DNA of 64,000 bases from Leifsonia sp. ALI-44-B (lineage in GTDB: Bacteria; Actinomycetota; Actinomycetes; Actinomycetales; Microbacteriaceae). Made by a program: the position numbers and the translations under genes. Where the stretch lies: NCBI RefSeq assembly GCF_001984125.1, contig NZ_MTQL01000006.1:992001-1056000 (forward strand), given 5' to 3'. A model generated the notes under the pieces. That model was not told the origin of the DNA and ran no database searches. It saw only the letters and a program-made list of their open reading frames with translations. This document shows, piece after piece, positions 17,492 through 28,034 of the stretch (within the stretch, counting starts at the first letter, position 1; every line of letters begins with the position of its first letter).

Positions 17492-18415
17492 TCAGGATGT
17501 CGTGAGCACGACCTTGCCGCGCACGTGCCCGCCCTCGAGCAGACGGTAGGCCTCGCGCACCTCGTCGAGCGAGAACGCTCGCGCGATCGGCAGCACGAAC
17601 GATCCGTCGGCCAGGCGTTCGGCGATCTCGACGAGGTCGTCGGGCCGGGCATTGGCGCCGCCAACGCCCTGCGCGCCGATGCGGGCGGCGTGCCCACGGT
17701 CGGCGATGGTGTTGATGCGGGCCGGGTCGACGCCGAGCGCGAGCCCGGCATCCTGCGTCTCGGCGCCTGCATTGTCGAGCACGGCATCGACGCCCTGCGG
17801 CGCGAGCTCGCGCACACGTTCGACGAGGCCCTCACCGTAGGCCACCGGAATGACCTCGATGGAACGGAGGAAGTCATGATTGGCGGGGCTCGCGGTACCG
17901 ATGACCGTGGCACCGCGCAGCCGAGCGACCTGGCAGGCAAGAATGCCCACGCCGCCGGCCGCAGCCGATACGAGCACCGTCTCTCCGCTCGCCACTCCCA
18001 CCGCCCGAACGGATGCCTGGGCGGTGCGCCCGGCGATCGCGAGCGTTCCCGCGACCTCGTCAGGCAGCGCCTCGGGCGTCGGTTGAAGTTCGTGCTCGGG
18101 CCCCACGATCACGTAGTCGGCCTGGGCGTAGAACCGGCGAGCGCCGAACACGCGCTGCCCGACCGTCCACTCCGTCACACCCTCCCCGACCGCGTCGACA
18201 ACGCCGGCGAAGTCGTTCCCGTTGCCCGACGGCAGCTTCACGCCGAAGGCGGCTGCGGCGGGCCCACCCTCGCGCAACTTGTAGTCCACGGGATTGAGGC
18301 CGGCGGCGGTCACCCGCACCCGCACCTCTCCGGCGGCGGGCTCGGGGGTGTCGACGTCGACCACCTCGAGACGGTCGACGTCTCCGTACTCGGTGAACTG
18401 AACGAAACGAGGCAT
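17492..18415 (-). CDS. zinc-independent MDR quinone-oxidoreductase-like enzyme
   Basis: 307 residues. MPRFVQFTEYGDVDRLEVVD is the typical first strand of NADPH:quinone oxidoreductases, RVTAAGLNPVDYKLREG is the family hallmark, and VLVSAAAGGVGILACQVARL is the nucleotide-binding loop (AxxGVG). The structural-zinc cysteine lobe of alcohol dehydrogenases is missing. ATG 18415 is chosen for AAAGGAA upstream. Reduces quinones or other small electrophiles with NADPH. It is separated from the aldo/keto reductase by a strong terminator, so it is transcribed alone. Confidence 0.93.
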   Translation of the reverse strand: MPRFVQFTEYGDVDRLEVVDVDTPEPAAGEVRVRVTAAGLNPVDYKLREGGPAAAAFGVKLPSGNGNDFAGVVDAVGEGVTEWTVGQRVFGARRFYAQADYVIVGPEHELQPTPEALPDEVAGTLAIAGRTAQASVRAVGVASGETVLVSAAAGGVGILACQVARLRGATVIGTASPANHDFLRSIEVIPVAYGEGLVERVRELAPQGVDAVLDNAGAETQDAGLALGVDPARINTIADRGHAARIGAQGVGGANARPDDLVEIAERLADGSFVLPIARAFSLDEVREAYRLLEGGHVRGKVVLTTS

Positions 18416-18455
18416 GAGATTCCTTTCACGTGCGGGGCACGGCCAAAACGCACAA

Positions 18456-18488
18456 GGGCCGAAACATCCGGTCTGAATGTCTCGGCCC
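18456..18488 (-). terminator. rho-independent terminator after the aldo/keto reductase
   Basis: Inverted repeat of GGGCCGA...ACAT (18456-18467) with ATGT...TCGGCCC (18477-18488), a 12-bp stem with one mismatch and a 9-base loop. On the minus strand it is followed by a T-rich stretch (TTGTGCGTTTT). It lies 35 bp after the aldo/keto reductase stop. Confidence 0.8.
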
Positions 18489-18522
18489 TCGAGAGGCAAC
18501 CCTCGCGGGCCGCCCGATGAAA

Positions 18523-19365
<843 letters not shown>

Positions 19366-19418
19366 TCAAGATAAGCACTCGCCCCGCCGATTGATTCCGC
19401 GGATGTCTGAGAACCCGT

Positions 19419-19441
19419 CTTTTCTCGCTGTCAGCGAAAAG
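19419..19441 (-). terminator. possible weak terminator after the winged-helix gene
   Basis: CTTTTCTCGCT (19419-19429) pairs with AGCGAAAAG (19433-19441) with one bulge and a 3-base loop; the arms themselves supply the T-rich flank. It is 24 bp past the end of the winged-helix gene on the minus strand. Confidence 0.35.
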
Positions 19442-19464
19442 CAGCGACCTCCCTTGACAGGGCC

Positions 19465-19761
19465 TCAGGCGTGCGGCCCGAGCATTGCTCGCAGCGTCTC
19501 CATGTAGTCCTCGAACGCGCGCCGGCCCGTCTTGCTGAGCGCCAGGTAGGTCACGGGCGTGCGGCCGTGGTGGGTCTTCTCGACCGTCACATACTGGGCG
19601 TCTTCGAGCTTGCGCAGGTGCGTGGAGAGGTTGCCAGCCGTCATGTCGAGCAACTCCTGCAGCCGCGGGAATGACATGCTGCTGTCGGCGTCGAGGGCCG
19701 CGAGCGTGGACGTGATGCGCAGACGCGCCTGAGCGTGGATGACGGGGTCGAGGTCGTCCAT
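19465..19761 (-). CDS. winged-helix regulator (HTH_34/ArsR-MarR-like)
   Basis: 98 residues. PVIHAQARLRITSTLAALDA is the first helix pair, FPRLQELLDMTAGNLSTHLR the recognition helix, LEDAQYVTVEKTHHGRTPVTY the wing, and LALSKTGRRAFEDYMETLR the dimer helix. This is the short winged-helix family that commonly follows a gene for a small membrane protein. Its ATG overlaps the stop of the upstream membrane gene (TGATG at 19759-19763), so the pair is coupled. It likely represses its own operon through the TTGTT/AACAA repeat before the membrane gene. Confidence 0.9.
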   Translation of the reverse strand: MDDLDPVIHAQARLRITSTLAALDADSSMSFPRLQELLDMTAGNLSTHLRKLEDAQYVTVEKTHHGRTPVTYLALSKTGRRAFEDYMETLRAMLGPHA

Positions 19762-20453
19762 CAGTTGACCGCCGCTCGAGCATCCGTGCGGCCGTAGCGG
19801 GCCACGCGACGGCGCTGGCGCAACACGAGCCAGACTCCGTAGACGAGGAACGCGCCGCCACCCAGCAGCCCCATGACGAGATAGTTGGTGGGGGCGCCGA
19901 AGAAGGGCGCGCCGATGCCAACGACGATGATCCAGATGCCGACGCCGAGCATGGGCTTGTCGTTCCAGAGCGCCGCGCCGGCCAGGTAGAGGATTCCCAC
20001 GACGAGAGAATAGCCCGCCGGATAGAAGAGCGCCGCGAGCTCGGGCGACATGCCGTTGGCGAGCAGGGCGCCGCCGAAGAAGGGGACGGCCATGCACGCG
20101 ATAGCCCACGAGATGCCGTAGACCGTGCCCTGGAAGGCAACGGCGCCGCGCATGCCACGGCTGGTGCGCGACCCGACGACCGCCGACACGATGATGCCCG
20201 CGACCATGAGCACCGTGAAGACGATGCCGGCCGGAACGATGGGGGTGCGGAACCAGGGGTTGCCCTCAGTGGCGGACCACAGCGTGAGGAAGCCGACGAA
20301 CCAGGCCACGCCCCATGTGAGCACGATGATGGTGGTCGGGCGGTCGAAGACCGAGGACATCTTGTCGCTCTGCTGTTGGCTGAGCCGCAACATCTCGCGG
20401 ATGTCGGCGGGGGCGTCGTCGGCGCTCGAGGCTGCCGGTGTGTGATTTGTCAT
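19761..20453 (-). CDS. polytopic membrane protein coupled to a winged-helix regulator
   Basis: 230 residues with about six hydrophobic segments after a 45-residue polar N-terminus: TTIIVLTWGVAWFVGFLTLW (about 48-67), IVPAGIVFTVLMVAGIIVSAVV, VYGISWAIACMAVPFFGGAL, AALFYPAGYSLVVGILYLAG, a fifth (MLGVGIWIIVVGIGAPFFGA) and a sixth (LVMGLLGGGAFLVYGVWLVL). No transporter family is obvious. ATG 20453 is chosen because a -10-like box (ATACAA, 20461-20466) lies 7 nt upstream, giving a leaderless mRNA; TTG 20471 is the longer alternative. It is translationally coupled to the winged-helix gene. Confidence 0.75.
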   Translation of the reverse strand: MTNHTPAASSADDAPADIREMLRLSQQQSDKMSSVFDRPTTIIVLTWGVAWFVGFLTLWSATEGNPWFRTPIVPAGIVFTVLMVAGIIVSAVVGSRTSRGMRGAVAFQGTVYGISWAIACMAVPFFGGALLANGMSPELAALFYPAGYSLVVGILYLAGAALWNDKPMLGVGIWIIVVGIGAPFFGAPTNYLVMGLLGGGAFLVYGVWLVLRQRRRVARYGRTDARAAVN

Positions 20454-20460
20454 GTGTACT

Positions 20461-20492
20461 TTGTATCGCAAACCAGTTTGTTAAGTCAACAA
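20461..20492 (-). promoter_or_regulatory. promoter and operator of the membrane/winged-helix pair
   Basis: Reading the minus strand, TTGACT (20484-20489) is a good -35, followed after 17 bp by ATACAA (20461-20466) and then 7 bases to ATG 20453. The inverted repeat TTGTT-N5-AACAA (20478-20492) covers the -35 box, so a protein bound there would block RNA polymerase. The winged-helix protein of the same operon is the obvious candidate. Confidence 0.55.
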
Positions 20493-20558
20493 GTTTGATT
20501 TGCGCGGTCGAGCAGCCCGGCCGCTCACTCCCCCGCCCGGCGCATAGAATGGAAGGCT

Positions 20559-23500
20559 ATGTCTTCCACGATCACGTACCCGCCCGAGCTGCCCGTCAGC
20601 CAGATGCGCGAAGACATCCAGCGCGCCATCCGCGACAATCAGGTCATCATCATCGCGGGTGCCACGGGGTCGGGTAAGACCACGCAGCTGCCCAAGATGT
20701 GCCTCGAGCTGGGCCGCGAGAACATTGCCCACACGCAGCCGCGCCGCCTCGCCGCGCGCACCATCGCCGAGCGCATCGCCGACGAGATGGGCCAAGAGGT
20801 CGGCGAGCTCGTGGGCTATCAGGTGCGTTTCACCGACAAGGTGTCGAAGAACACGCGCATCAAACTCATGACCGACGGCATCCTGCTCAACGAGATCCAC
20901 CGCGATCGCACTCTGTCGAAATACGACACCATCATCATCGACGAGGCGCACGAGCGCAGCCTCAACATCGACTTCCTGCTCGGCTACCTCAAGCAGCTGC
21001 TGCCCCAGCGCCCCGACCTCAAGCTCATCATCACGTCGGCCACCATCGACCCCGAGTCGTTCTCGAAGCACTTCGGCGGCGCCCCCATCGTCGAGGTGTC
21101 TGGCCGCACCTACCCGGTCGAGATCCGGTATCGCCCGCTGGTCGCCGACGCGGATGCCGCAACCGACGATTCCTCATCATCCGACGGTGAGGGCGGCACA
21201 CTCGACCCCGCGGATGCCTCGGCCACCGACGACCGCAACTACATCGACGGCATCGCCGACGCCCTCGACGAACTCTCGCTCGAAGCATCCGGAGACGTGC
21301 TCGTCTTCCTGTCCGGTGAGGCCGAGATTCGTGACGCCGCCGACGCGCTGAATGCGAAGTACAACGGCTCGCGCGTGGGGGCCACGGGCACGACCGAGAT
21401 CCTGCCCCTCTATGGGCGCCTGTCGACGGCCGACCAGCAGAAGGTGTTCCAGCCGTCGAAGCGGGTCGGGGTGCGCCGCAGGGTGGTGCTCGCCACCAAC
21501 GTGGCCGAGACGAGCATCACGGTGCCGGGCATCAAGTACGTGATCGACGCGGGCACGGCGCGCATCTCGCGCTACAGCGTGCGGTCGAAGGTGCAGCGCC
21601 TGCCCATCGAGGCCATCTCACAGGCGTCGGCGAATCAGCGCTCGGGCCGGTCGGGGCGCACGAGCGACGGCATCGCCATCCGGCTGTATAGCGAGCTGGA
21701 CTTCGAGAAGCGGCCCGAGTTCACCGAACCCGAGATCCTGCGCACCAACCTGGCGGCCGTCATCCTGCAGATGGTGTCGCTCAACCTGGGCGACCTCGAG
21801 GCGTTCCCGTTCTTGCAGCCGCCCGACTCGCGCGGCGTGAAGGACGGCGTCGACCTGTTGCTCGAGCTCGGCGCGCTACAGAAGCCCGGCGAGGATGACC
21901 GGACGCGACGGCGCGGCTCGGGTTCCTCGGCACGCGGCGCTGAGCGTGCTGACAAGGGCGACGCCGGCACCGGCGACGAACGAAGCGACGACACGGCCGC
22001 TGAGAAGAAGGCCGCGGCCGAGACCCGATCCGGTTCCGCCAGCGGCACGCGCGCGCACCGCCTGACGCGCGTCGGCCGCGACCTGGCCCGCCTGCCCATC
22101 GACCCGCGATTCGCGCGCATGATCGTCGAGTCGAAGAAGCACAACACGTCGCGCGAGGTCATCGCGATCGTCGCGGCGCTCACCATCCAAGATCCGCGCG
22201 AGCGCCCGCTCGAGAAGCGTCAGCAGGCCGACGAGCAGCACGCGCGGTTCGTCGACAAGACCAGCGACTTCCTCAGCTTGCTCAATCTATGGAACTACCT
22301 CGAAGAGCAGCAGGCCGAGCTGTCGTCGAGCGCATTCCGCAGGCTCTGCAAGGCCGAGTTCCTCAACTACATGCGCGTGCGCGAGTGGCAGGACGTGTAT
22401 CGGCAGCTGCGTCAGCTGGCCAAACCGATCGGTCTCGACATCCACGAACCGGCCGTCAACCCGGATGGCATCCACCGCTCGCTGCTCGCGGGCCTGCTGT
22501 CGCATATCGGCCTGAAAGACCAGACCGTCGCGGCGCCCGTGAAGGGGCGCGGAGCGAAACCCCTGCCCGGCCAGAAGTCCGGTGCCGCGCGCAAGGGCGA
22601 GTACATCGGCGCCCGCCACACCCGTTTCACCCTGTTCCCGGGCAGCGCTCTCGCGAAGAAGCAACCCGCCGCCGTCATGAGCGCTGAACTCGTCGAGACG
22701 AGCCGCTTGTTCGCGCGCACCAACGCCGTCATCGACCCGGCCTGGGCCGAGCCCATCGCGGGCGACCTGTGCAAGCACAGCTACGGCGAGCCGCACTGGG
22801 AGAAGAAGCAGGGCTCGGTCGTCGCGTTCGAGAAGGTCACGCTCTATGGCGTGCCCATCATCCCGCGGCGGCGCATGCAGTACTCGCGCGTCGACCCCGA
22901 GCACTCGCGCGAACTGTTCATCCGGCACGCGCTCGTCGAGGGCGAGTGGGAGTCGCCGCAGCAGTTCGACCGCGCGAACCGTCAGCTGCGCAAGGAGCTG
23001 TCGCAGCTCGAAGAGCGCACGCGCCGCCGCGACATCCTGTTCGACGACGAGGCCGTCTTCGAGTTCTATGACGCGCGCATCCCCGCCGACGTGTTCAGCA
23101 CGCGCAGCTTCGAGGGATGGTGGCGCCAGGCCAAGCGCGCCACCCCCGACCTGCTCACCATGCGCCGCGAGGACCTGCTGCCCGACGACGCGCCCGATGT
23201 CGACGAGTCGCTGTTCCCGCCCGAGTGGCGCCAGGGCGACCAGCGCCTCAAGCTGAGCTACCGTTTCGAACCGGGCACGGAGGACGACGGCGTGACCGTG
23301 ACGGTGCCCATCGCGCTGCTGCCGCGGCTCTCCCCCGCCGGTTTCGACTGGCAGGTGCCGGGGCTCCGCCACGACCTCGTCACGGCCATGATCAAATCGC
23401 TGCCCAAACACATCCGCAAGAACGTGGTGCCGGCCGCCGACTGGGCGACGCGCCTCATGAACGAGCTGCCCGAGGCGCCGCCGACCCCGGTGGCGACCGA

Positions 23501-24611
23501 CGCCGACACGCTCGCCGCGCGGCTCACCGACTCGATCAAGCGTCTCTCCTACATGGAGGTGGGCGCGGGCGACTTCGACCTCGAACGCGTGCCCGACCAC
23601 CTCAAGGTCACCTTCAAGGTGGTCGACGAGCGCGGACGACGCATCGCCTCGGGCAAGGACCTGCGCGAGCTGCAGCGGCAATTGGCGCACCGCAGCCGTG
23701 CATCGGTGGCCAAGGCCGCCGAGGCCACGCCCAACGCGCTCGAACGCTCGGGCCTCACAAAGTGGGATCTCGACGAGCTGCCCCGCTTCGTCGACGTCAA
23801 CCTGGGCGGCAACGTGATCCGTGGCTACCCCGCGCTCGTCGACGACGGCGACAGTGTGTCCATCCGCATCCTCGCGACGCCCGAAGAGCAGGCCAAGGCG
23901 TTGCCCGCCGGTGTGCGCCGCCTGCTGCTGCTGTCGGTCGCCTCCCCCGCGGCCTATGTGCAGCAGCACCTCACGAGCGCCGAGAAGCTGACCCTCGCCA
24001 CGAGTCCCTACACGACCACCGCCGCGCTCTTCGATGACTGCCTGGCCGCCGCCGTCGACGATGTCCTGTTCCGCATGAAACCCGACGGCGCCGTGCACCT
24101 GCGCGCCGAGTTCGAGGCCGTGCGCCACCGAGTATCGGCCTCGGTCATGGACCTCATGTTCGAGATCGTCGCCCTCGTCGCTCGCATCCTCACGGCCGCG
24201 CGCAACGTCGACAAGGCCATCAAGGATGCCACGAGCATGACGCTCATCACGGCGCTCAGCGATGCCCGCGACCAACGCAACGGGCTCGTGTTCCCCGGTT
24301 TCGTGTCGGCGACGGGCCTCGAATACCTGCGCCACCTGCCGCGCTACCTCGCGGGCATCGCCTACCGCGTCGACCGCCTGGCCGACAACCCCAACCGCGA
24401 CCGCGTGTGGATGACCGAGGTGCAGACTGCCACGCAACGCTTCACGGAGGCGGGCGGCCGCATCCCCCTGGCCCCGCACAGCCCACCCAACTTGGCGCGC
24501 GCCCGCTGGATGCTCGAAGAGCTGCGCATCAGCCTGTTCGCGCAGCAGCTCGGCACGGCGCAGAGCGTCTCGCTGCAACGCATCTCGAAGGTTCTCGCCG
24601 GCGGCAAGTAG
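20559..24611 (+). CDS. hrpA: DEAH-box ATP-dependent helicase HrpA
   Basis: 1350 residues, the usual length of full HrpA with the DUF3418 C-terminal extension. Walker A is IAGATGSGKTTQLP with K40, the DEAH box is D128-H131 in IIIDEAHERS, motif III is ITSATID, and motif VI QRSGRSGRTSDG. Helicase-associated and OB-fold parts follow, then the DUF3418 region from about residue 760. HrpA rescues stalled ribosomes by acting on mRNA. An unusual feature is a charged, low-complexity insert near residues 445-505 (RRRGSGSSARGAERADKG...). TAGAAT at 20545-20550, 8 nt before the ATG, may give a nearly leaderless mRNA; GGAAGG sits between. Transcribed alone. Confidence 0.97.
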   Translation: MSSTITYPPELPVSQMREDIQRAIRDNQVIIIAGATGSGKTTQLPKMCLELGRENIAHTQPRRLAARTIAERIADEMGQEVGELVGYQVRFTDKVSKNTRIKLMTDGILLNEIHRDRTLSKYDTIIIDEAHERSLNIDFLLGYLKQLLPQRPDLKLIITSATIDPESFSKHFGGAPIVEVSGRTYPVEIRYRPLVADADAATDDSSSSDGEGGTLDPADASATDDRNYIDGIADALDELSLEASGDVLVFLSGEAEIRDAADALNAKYNGSRVGATGTTEILPLYGRLSTADQQKVFQPSKRVGVRRRVVLATNVAETSITVPGIKYVIDAGTARISRYSVRSKVQRLPIEAISQASANQRSGRSGRTSDGIAIRLYSELDFEKRPEFTEPEILRTNLAAVILQMVSLNLGDLEAFPFLQPPDSRGVKDGVDLLLELGALQKPGEDDRTRRRGSGSSARGAERADKGDAGTGDERSDDTAAEKKAAAETRSGSASGTRAHRLTRVGRDLARLPIDPRFARMIVESKKHNTSREVIAIVAALTIQDPRERPLEKRQQADEQHARFVDKTSDFLSLLNLWNYLEEQQAELSSSAFRRLCKAEFLNYMRVREWQDVYRQLRQLAKPIGLDIHEPAVNPDGIHRSLLAGLLSHIGLKDQTVAAPVKGRGAKPLPGQKSGAARKGEYIGARHTRFTLFPGSALAKKQPAAVMSAELVETSRLFARTNAVIDPAWAEPIAGDLCKHSYGEPHWEKKQGSVVAFEKVTLYGVPIIPRRRMQYSRVDPEHSRELFIRHALVEGEWESPQQFDRANRQLRKELSQLEERTRRRDILFDDEAVFEFYDARIPADVFSTRSFEGWWRQAKRATPDLLTMRREDLLPDDAPDVDESLFPPEWRQGDQRLKLSYRFEPGTEDDGVTVTVPIALLPRLSPAGFDWQVPGLRHDLVTAMIKSLPKHIRKNVVPAADWATRLMNELPEAPPTPVATDADTLAARLTDSIKRLSYMEVGAGDFDLERVPDHLKVTFKVVDERGRRIASGKDLRELQRQLAHRSRASVAKAAEATPNALERSGLTKWDLDELPRFVDVNLGGNVIRGYPALVDDGDSVSIRILATPEEQAKALPAGVRRLLLLSVASPAAYVQQHLTSAEKLTLATSPYTTTAALFDDCLAAAVDDVLFRMKPDGAVHLRAEFEAVRHRVSASVMDLMFEIVALVARILTAARNVDKAIKDATSMTLITALSDARDQRNGLVFPGFVSATGLEYLRHLPRYLAGIAYRVDRLADNPNRDRVWMTEVQTATQRFTEAGGRIPLAPHSPPNLARARWMLEELRISLFAQQLGTAQSVSLQRISKVLAGGK

Positions 24612-24663
24612 CGCCCTGGTGGCGCCGGGAATTCGACACGTGACGACCGGGTTACCCCTGGGG

Positions 24664-25782
24664 ATGACTTCTTCAGCGACAACCTCCCCGTCCCTGTCCT
24701 CCCCCGCCGTCCTCGATGGCACCGGCCGCACGGCGCTCGTCGTCGGCGCGACCGGTATCAGCGGCTCGGCGACCGTCGACCTGCTGGCCGCCAACGGGTG
24801 GACAGTCCTGGCCCTCTCCCGCCGCCCCGGCACGCCGCGCGACAACGTGCGGTGGATCTCGGTCGACCTGCAGAACGCCGCCGACCTCTCGCAAACACTG
24901 GCCGCCGAGAAGCCCAGCCACGTCTACATCACGGCGTGGTCGCGTCAGGCCACCGAGGAAGAGAACATCCGCGTCAATGGCGGGATGGTGCGCGATCTGC
25001 TCGCGGCCCTCGACCATGCGCCCCTCGAACACGTCGCCCTCATGACGGGCCTGAAGCACTACCTCGGGTCGTTCGACGCCTATGGCAAGGGCGAGATCCC
25101 CGAGACGCCGTTCCGCGAGGAGGAGCCGCGCCGGGCCGAGCAGAACTTCTACTATGCGCAGGAGGACGAGGTGTTCGCGGCCGCCTCGCGCCGCGGGTTC
25201 ACCTGGTCGACCCACCGCTCGCACACCGTCGTCGGCCACGCCGTCGGCAACGCCATGAACATGGGCCTGACGCTCGCCGTTTACGCCACGATTTGCCGCG
25301 TTCTCGAGCGCCCCTTCATCTTCCCGGGCAGCGAGACGCAGTGGAACGGCCTCACCGACATGACCGACGCCACCGTGCTCGCCGAGCAGATGGTCTGGGC
25401 ATCGACGCATGAGGCCGGCCGAAACGAGCCGTTCAACGTTGTCAACGGCGACGTCTTCCGGTGGCGCTGGATGTGGCAGCGACTCGCCGACTACTTCGGT
25501 GTCGAGCCCGTGGGCCCGGGCGCCGAACCGCAGCCTCTCGAGCAGCAGATGGCGGGCATCGAGTCGGCCTGGTCGACCATCGCGCACGACCACGGCCTCG
25601 CGGAAGCGGACGTCTCGCGCCTCGCATCCTGGTGGCACACCGACGCCGACCTCGGTCGCACCATGGAGGTCGTCACGGATATGTCGAAGAGCCGCCTCGC
25701 CGGTTTCACCACCCACCACCGCACGGTCGACTCGTTCACGGCCCTCTTCGACCAGTACCGCGCCGAGAAGCTCATCCCCTAG
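24664..25782 (+). CDS. PRISE-type SDR (progesterone 5-beta-reductase / iridoid-synthase-like)
   Basis: 372 residues, atypical SDR. ALVVGATGISGSATVDLLA is the NADPH loop (GxxGxxG) near residue 28, LALSRRPGT the end of beta 2 with two arginines suited to NADPH. Instead of YxxxK, it has the PRISE pair TGLKHYLG (catalytic lysine) and NFYYAQEDEVF (catalytic tyrosine), with WSTHRSHTVVG following. PRISE enzymes reduce activated C=C bonds of enones; plant members make cardenolide and iridoid precursors, and bacterial members have unknown natural substrates. ATG 24664 fits the fold start; GTG 24619 is an alternative. It follows hrpA by about 50 bp. Confidence 0.85.
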   Translation: MTSSATTSPSLSSPAVLDGTGRTALVVGATGISGSATVDLLAANGWTVLALSRRPGTPRDNVRWISVDLQNAADLSQTLAAEKPSHVYITAWSRQATEEENIRVNGGMVRDLLAALDHAPLEHVALMTGLKHYLGSFDAYGKGEIPETPFREEEPRRAEQNFYYAQEDEVFAAASRRGFTWSTHRSHTVVGHAVGNAMNMGLTLAVYATICRVLERPFIFPGSETQWNGLTDMTDATVLAEQMVWASTHEAGRNEPFNVVNGDVFRWRWMWQRLADYFGVEPVGPGAEPQPLEQQMAGIESAWSTIAHDHGLAEADVSRLASWWHTDADLGRTMEVVTDMSKSRLAGFTTHHRTVDSFTALFDQYRAEKLIP

Positions 25783-25942
25783 CGAGCACGGCTCGGCGCC
25801 AGATCAGGGCTCCCGCTCTGCGCGAGCAGTCCAACTGTGCGTCGTTGACCCGGCACTGACGTGATGGGCTGACCCTGTCCGATACCTCGAAGTACCTCTC
25901 TCGCGGCGAAGGCTCCAAAGCAGGCCACCCGCGGAAGGTTCT

Positions 25943-26794
25943 TTACGCGTGTCGAATGCCCTGGCCGGCCAACACAGCTCGGTAGCCTTCGCGGTAAGTC
26001 GGGTAGGCGAACTCGAAGCCCGTCGAGCGCAGCAGCGCGTTCGAGAGCCGCTTGTCGCCTCCGGCCTGGCGCCCGTCGACGTCTCCGAACCCGGGCTCGG
26101 CCGAACCCGTCTCACGCGCGATGAACTTCAGCACGTCGTCCAATCGTGACGGCTCGTCATCGGTGCCGAGGTACAGCGGCGACGGATGCTGCAAGCCCGC
26201 GATGTGCACGAGTGCAGCGGCCGCGTCATCCCGATGAATGCGGTTGGTGTGAGGGGACATGGCGGGCGGGCGGACAAGCGTCGCCGTCCCCCCGCGCACC
26301 TGCTCGATCAGCCGCTCGCGCCCCGGGCCATAGATGCCGGACAGCCGCAGAAGGGTCGCTTCGGGCTTACGATCACGCAGCAACTCCTCGGCCTCGAGCA
26401 GAACGTCCGCGGTCGGCGTCCCTCCCCGAGCCGGAGTCTCCTCGGTGACGACGCTTCCGTCGGTCACGTCGTAGACGGCGGTCGACGAGACCACGATCAG
26501 CCGCGGGTCTGCGCGCGACGCTTCGATGCCGTCGAGCACTCGGCGCAGGCCATCCACATAGGTCGCGCGGTACTCCTCCACGGTGCGGCGCCCGGCTGCC
26601 AACGGCACGATCACAACAGAGGCATCGTCATCGATCGCGGGCGTCTCGGCCCGCAGGTCTGCCGCCCGCCCCTCGATCCCAGCTGGCAGCACCTCCGGCC
26701 TGCGTCGCAGCCCGACAACTCGCTCACCCAGCGCCGCGAACCGCAGCCCCGCCTCAGTGCCCAGGTCGCCGCATCCGGCAATGATCACGCTCAT
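25943..26794 (-). CDS. NAD(P)-binding SDR/epimerase-like protein
   Basis: 283 residues. SVIIAGCGDLGTEAGLRFAA (GxGxxG) opens an extended-SDR fold; beta 2 ends VVGLRRRPEVL, SSTAVYDV contains the S and Y of the active site, and LLRLSGIYGPGRERLIEQV and NRIHRDDAAAAL are motifs of the extended SDR group close to YeeZ-like nucleoside-diphosphate-sugar epimerases. No YxxxK is intact (YDVTD), so catalysis may differ. TAGGAT at 26801-26806, 6 nt before ATG 26794, points to a leaderless mRNA. Function unknown. Confidence 0.88.
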   Translation of the reverse strand: MSVIIAGCGDLGTEAGLRFAALGERVVGLRRRPEVLPAGIEGRAADLRAETPAIDDDASVVIVPLAAGRRTVEEYRATYVDGLRRVLDGIEASRADPRLIVVSSTAVYDVTDGSVVTEETPARGGTPTADVLLEAEELLRDRKPEATLLRLSGIYGPGRERLIEQVRGGTATLVRPPAMSPHTNRIHRDDAAAALVHIAGLQHPSPLYLGTDDEPSRLDDVLKFIARETGSAEPGFGDVDGRQAGGDKRLSNALLRSTGFEFAYPTYREGYRAVLAGQGIRHA

Positions 26795-26871
26795 CCGGCA
26801 ATCCTACGTTCCGCCCCCGACCGGGACGCCCGCTGGCCGGGGCCGTGGGCACGCACGGCGCTGCCATCACG

Positions 26872-26914
26872 ACGAAGCGCCCCGACTCCCGGTGAGGGAT
26901 GCGGGGCGCTTCGT
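26872..26914. terminator. terminator downstream of nrdF
   Basis: A 13-bp perfect stem: ACGAAGCGCCCCG (26872-26884) pairs with CGGGGCGCTTCGT (26902-26914) around a 17-base loop. It lies 25 bp after the nrdF stop on the minus strand and has no long T-run, so it may be a strong 3'-end hairpin rather than a classic intrinsic terminator. Confidence 0.65.
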
Positions 26915-26939
26915 TCGATTGACGGTTTCGGGGCTGAGG

Positions 26940-27965
<1,026 letters not shown>

Positions 27966-28034
27966 TCAGTCCTCGGTTGTGGTTCTCGGATGCTTCGCAG
28001 CTCGGATGCTTCTACGCGGTGTGTCGGCGGCCGG

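Noticed and set aside
22287-24845. 852-codon minus-strand frame antisense to hrpA
   Set aside because: Mirror frame of a high-GC gene; composition is His/Arg/Gly/Val-rich without domains, and hrpA is an unmistakable full-length helicase on the other strand.
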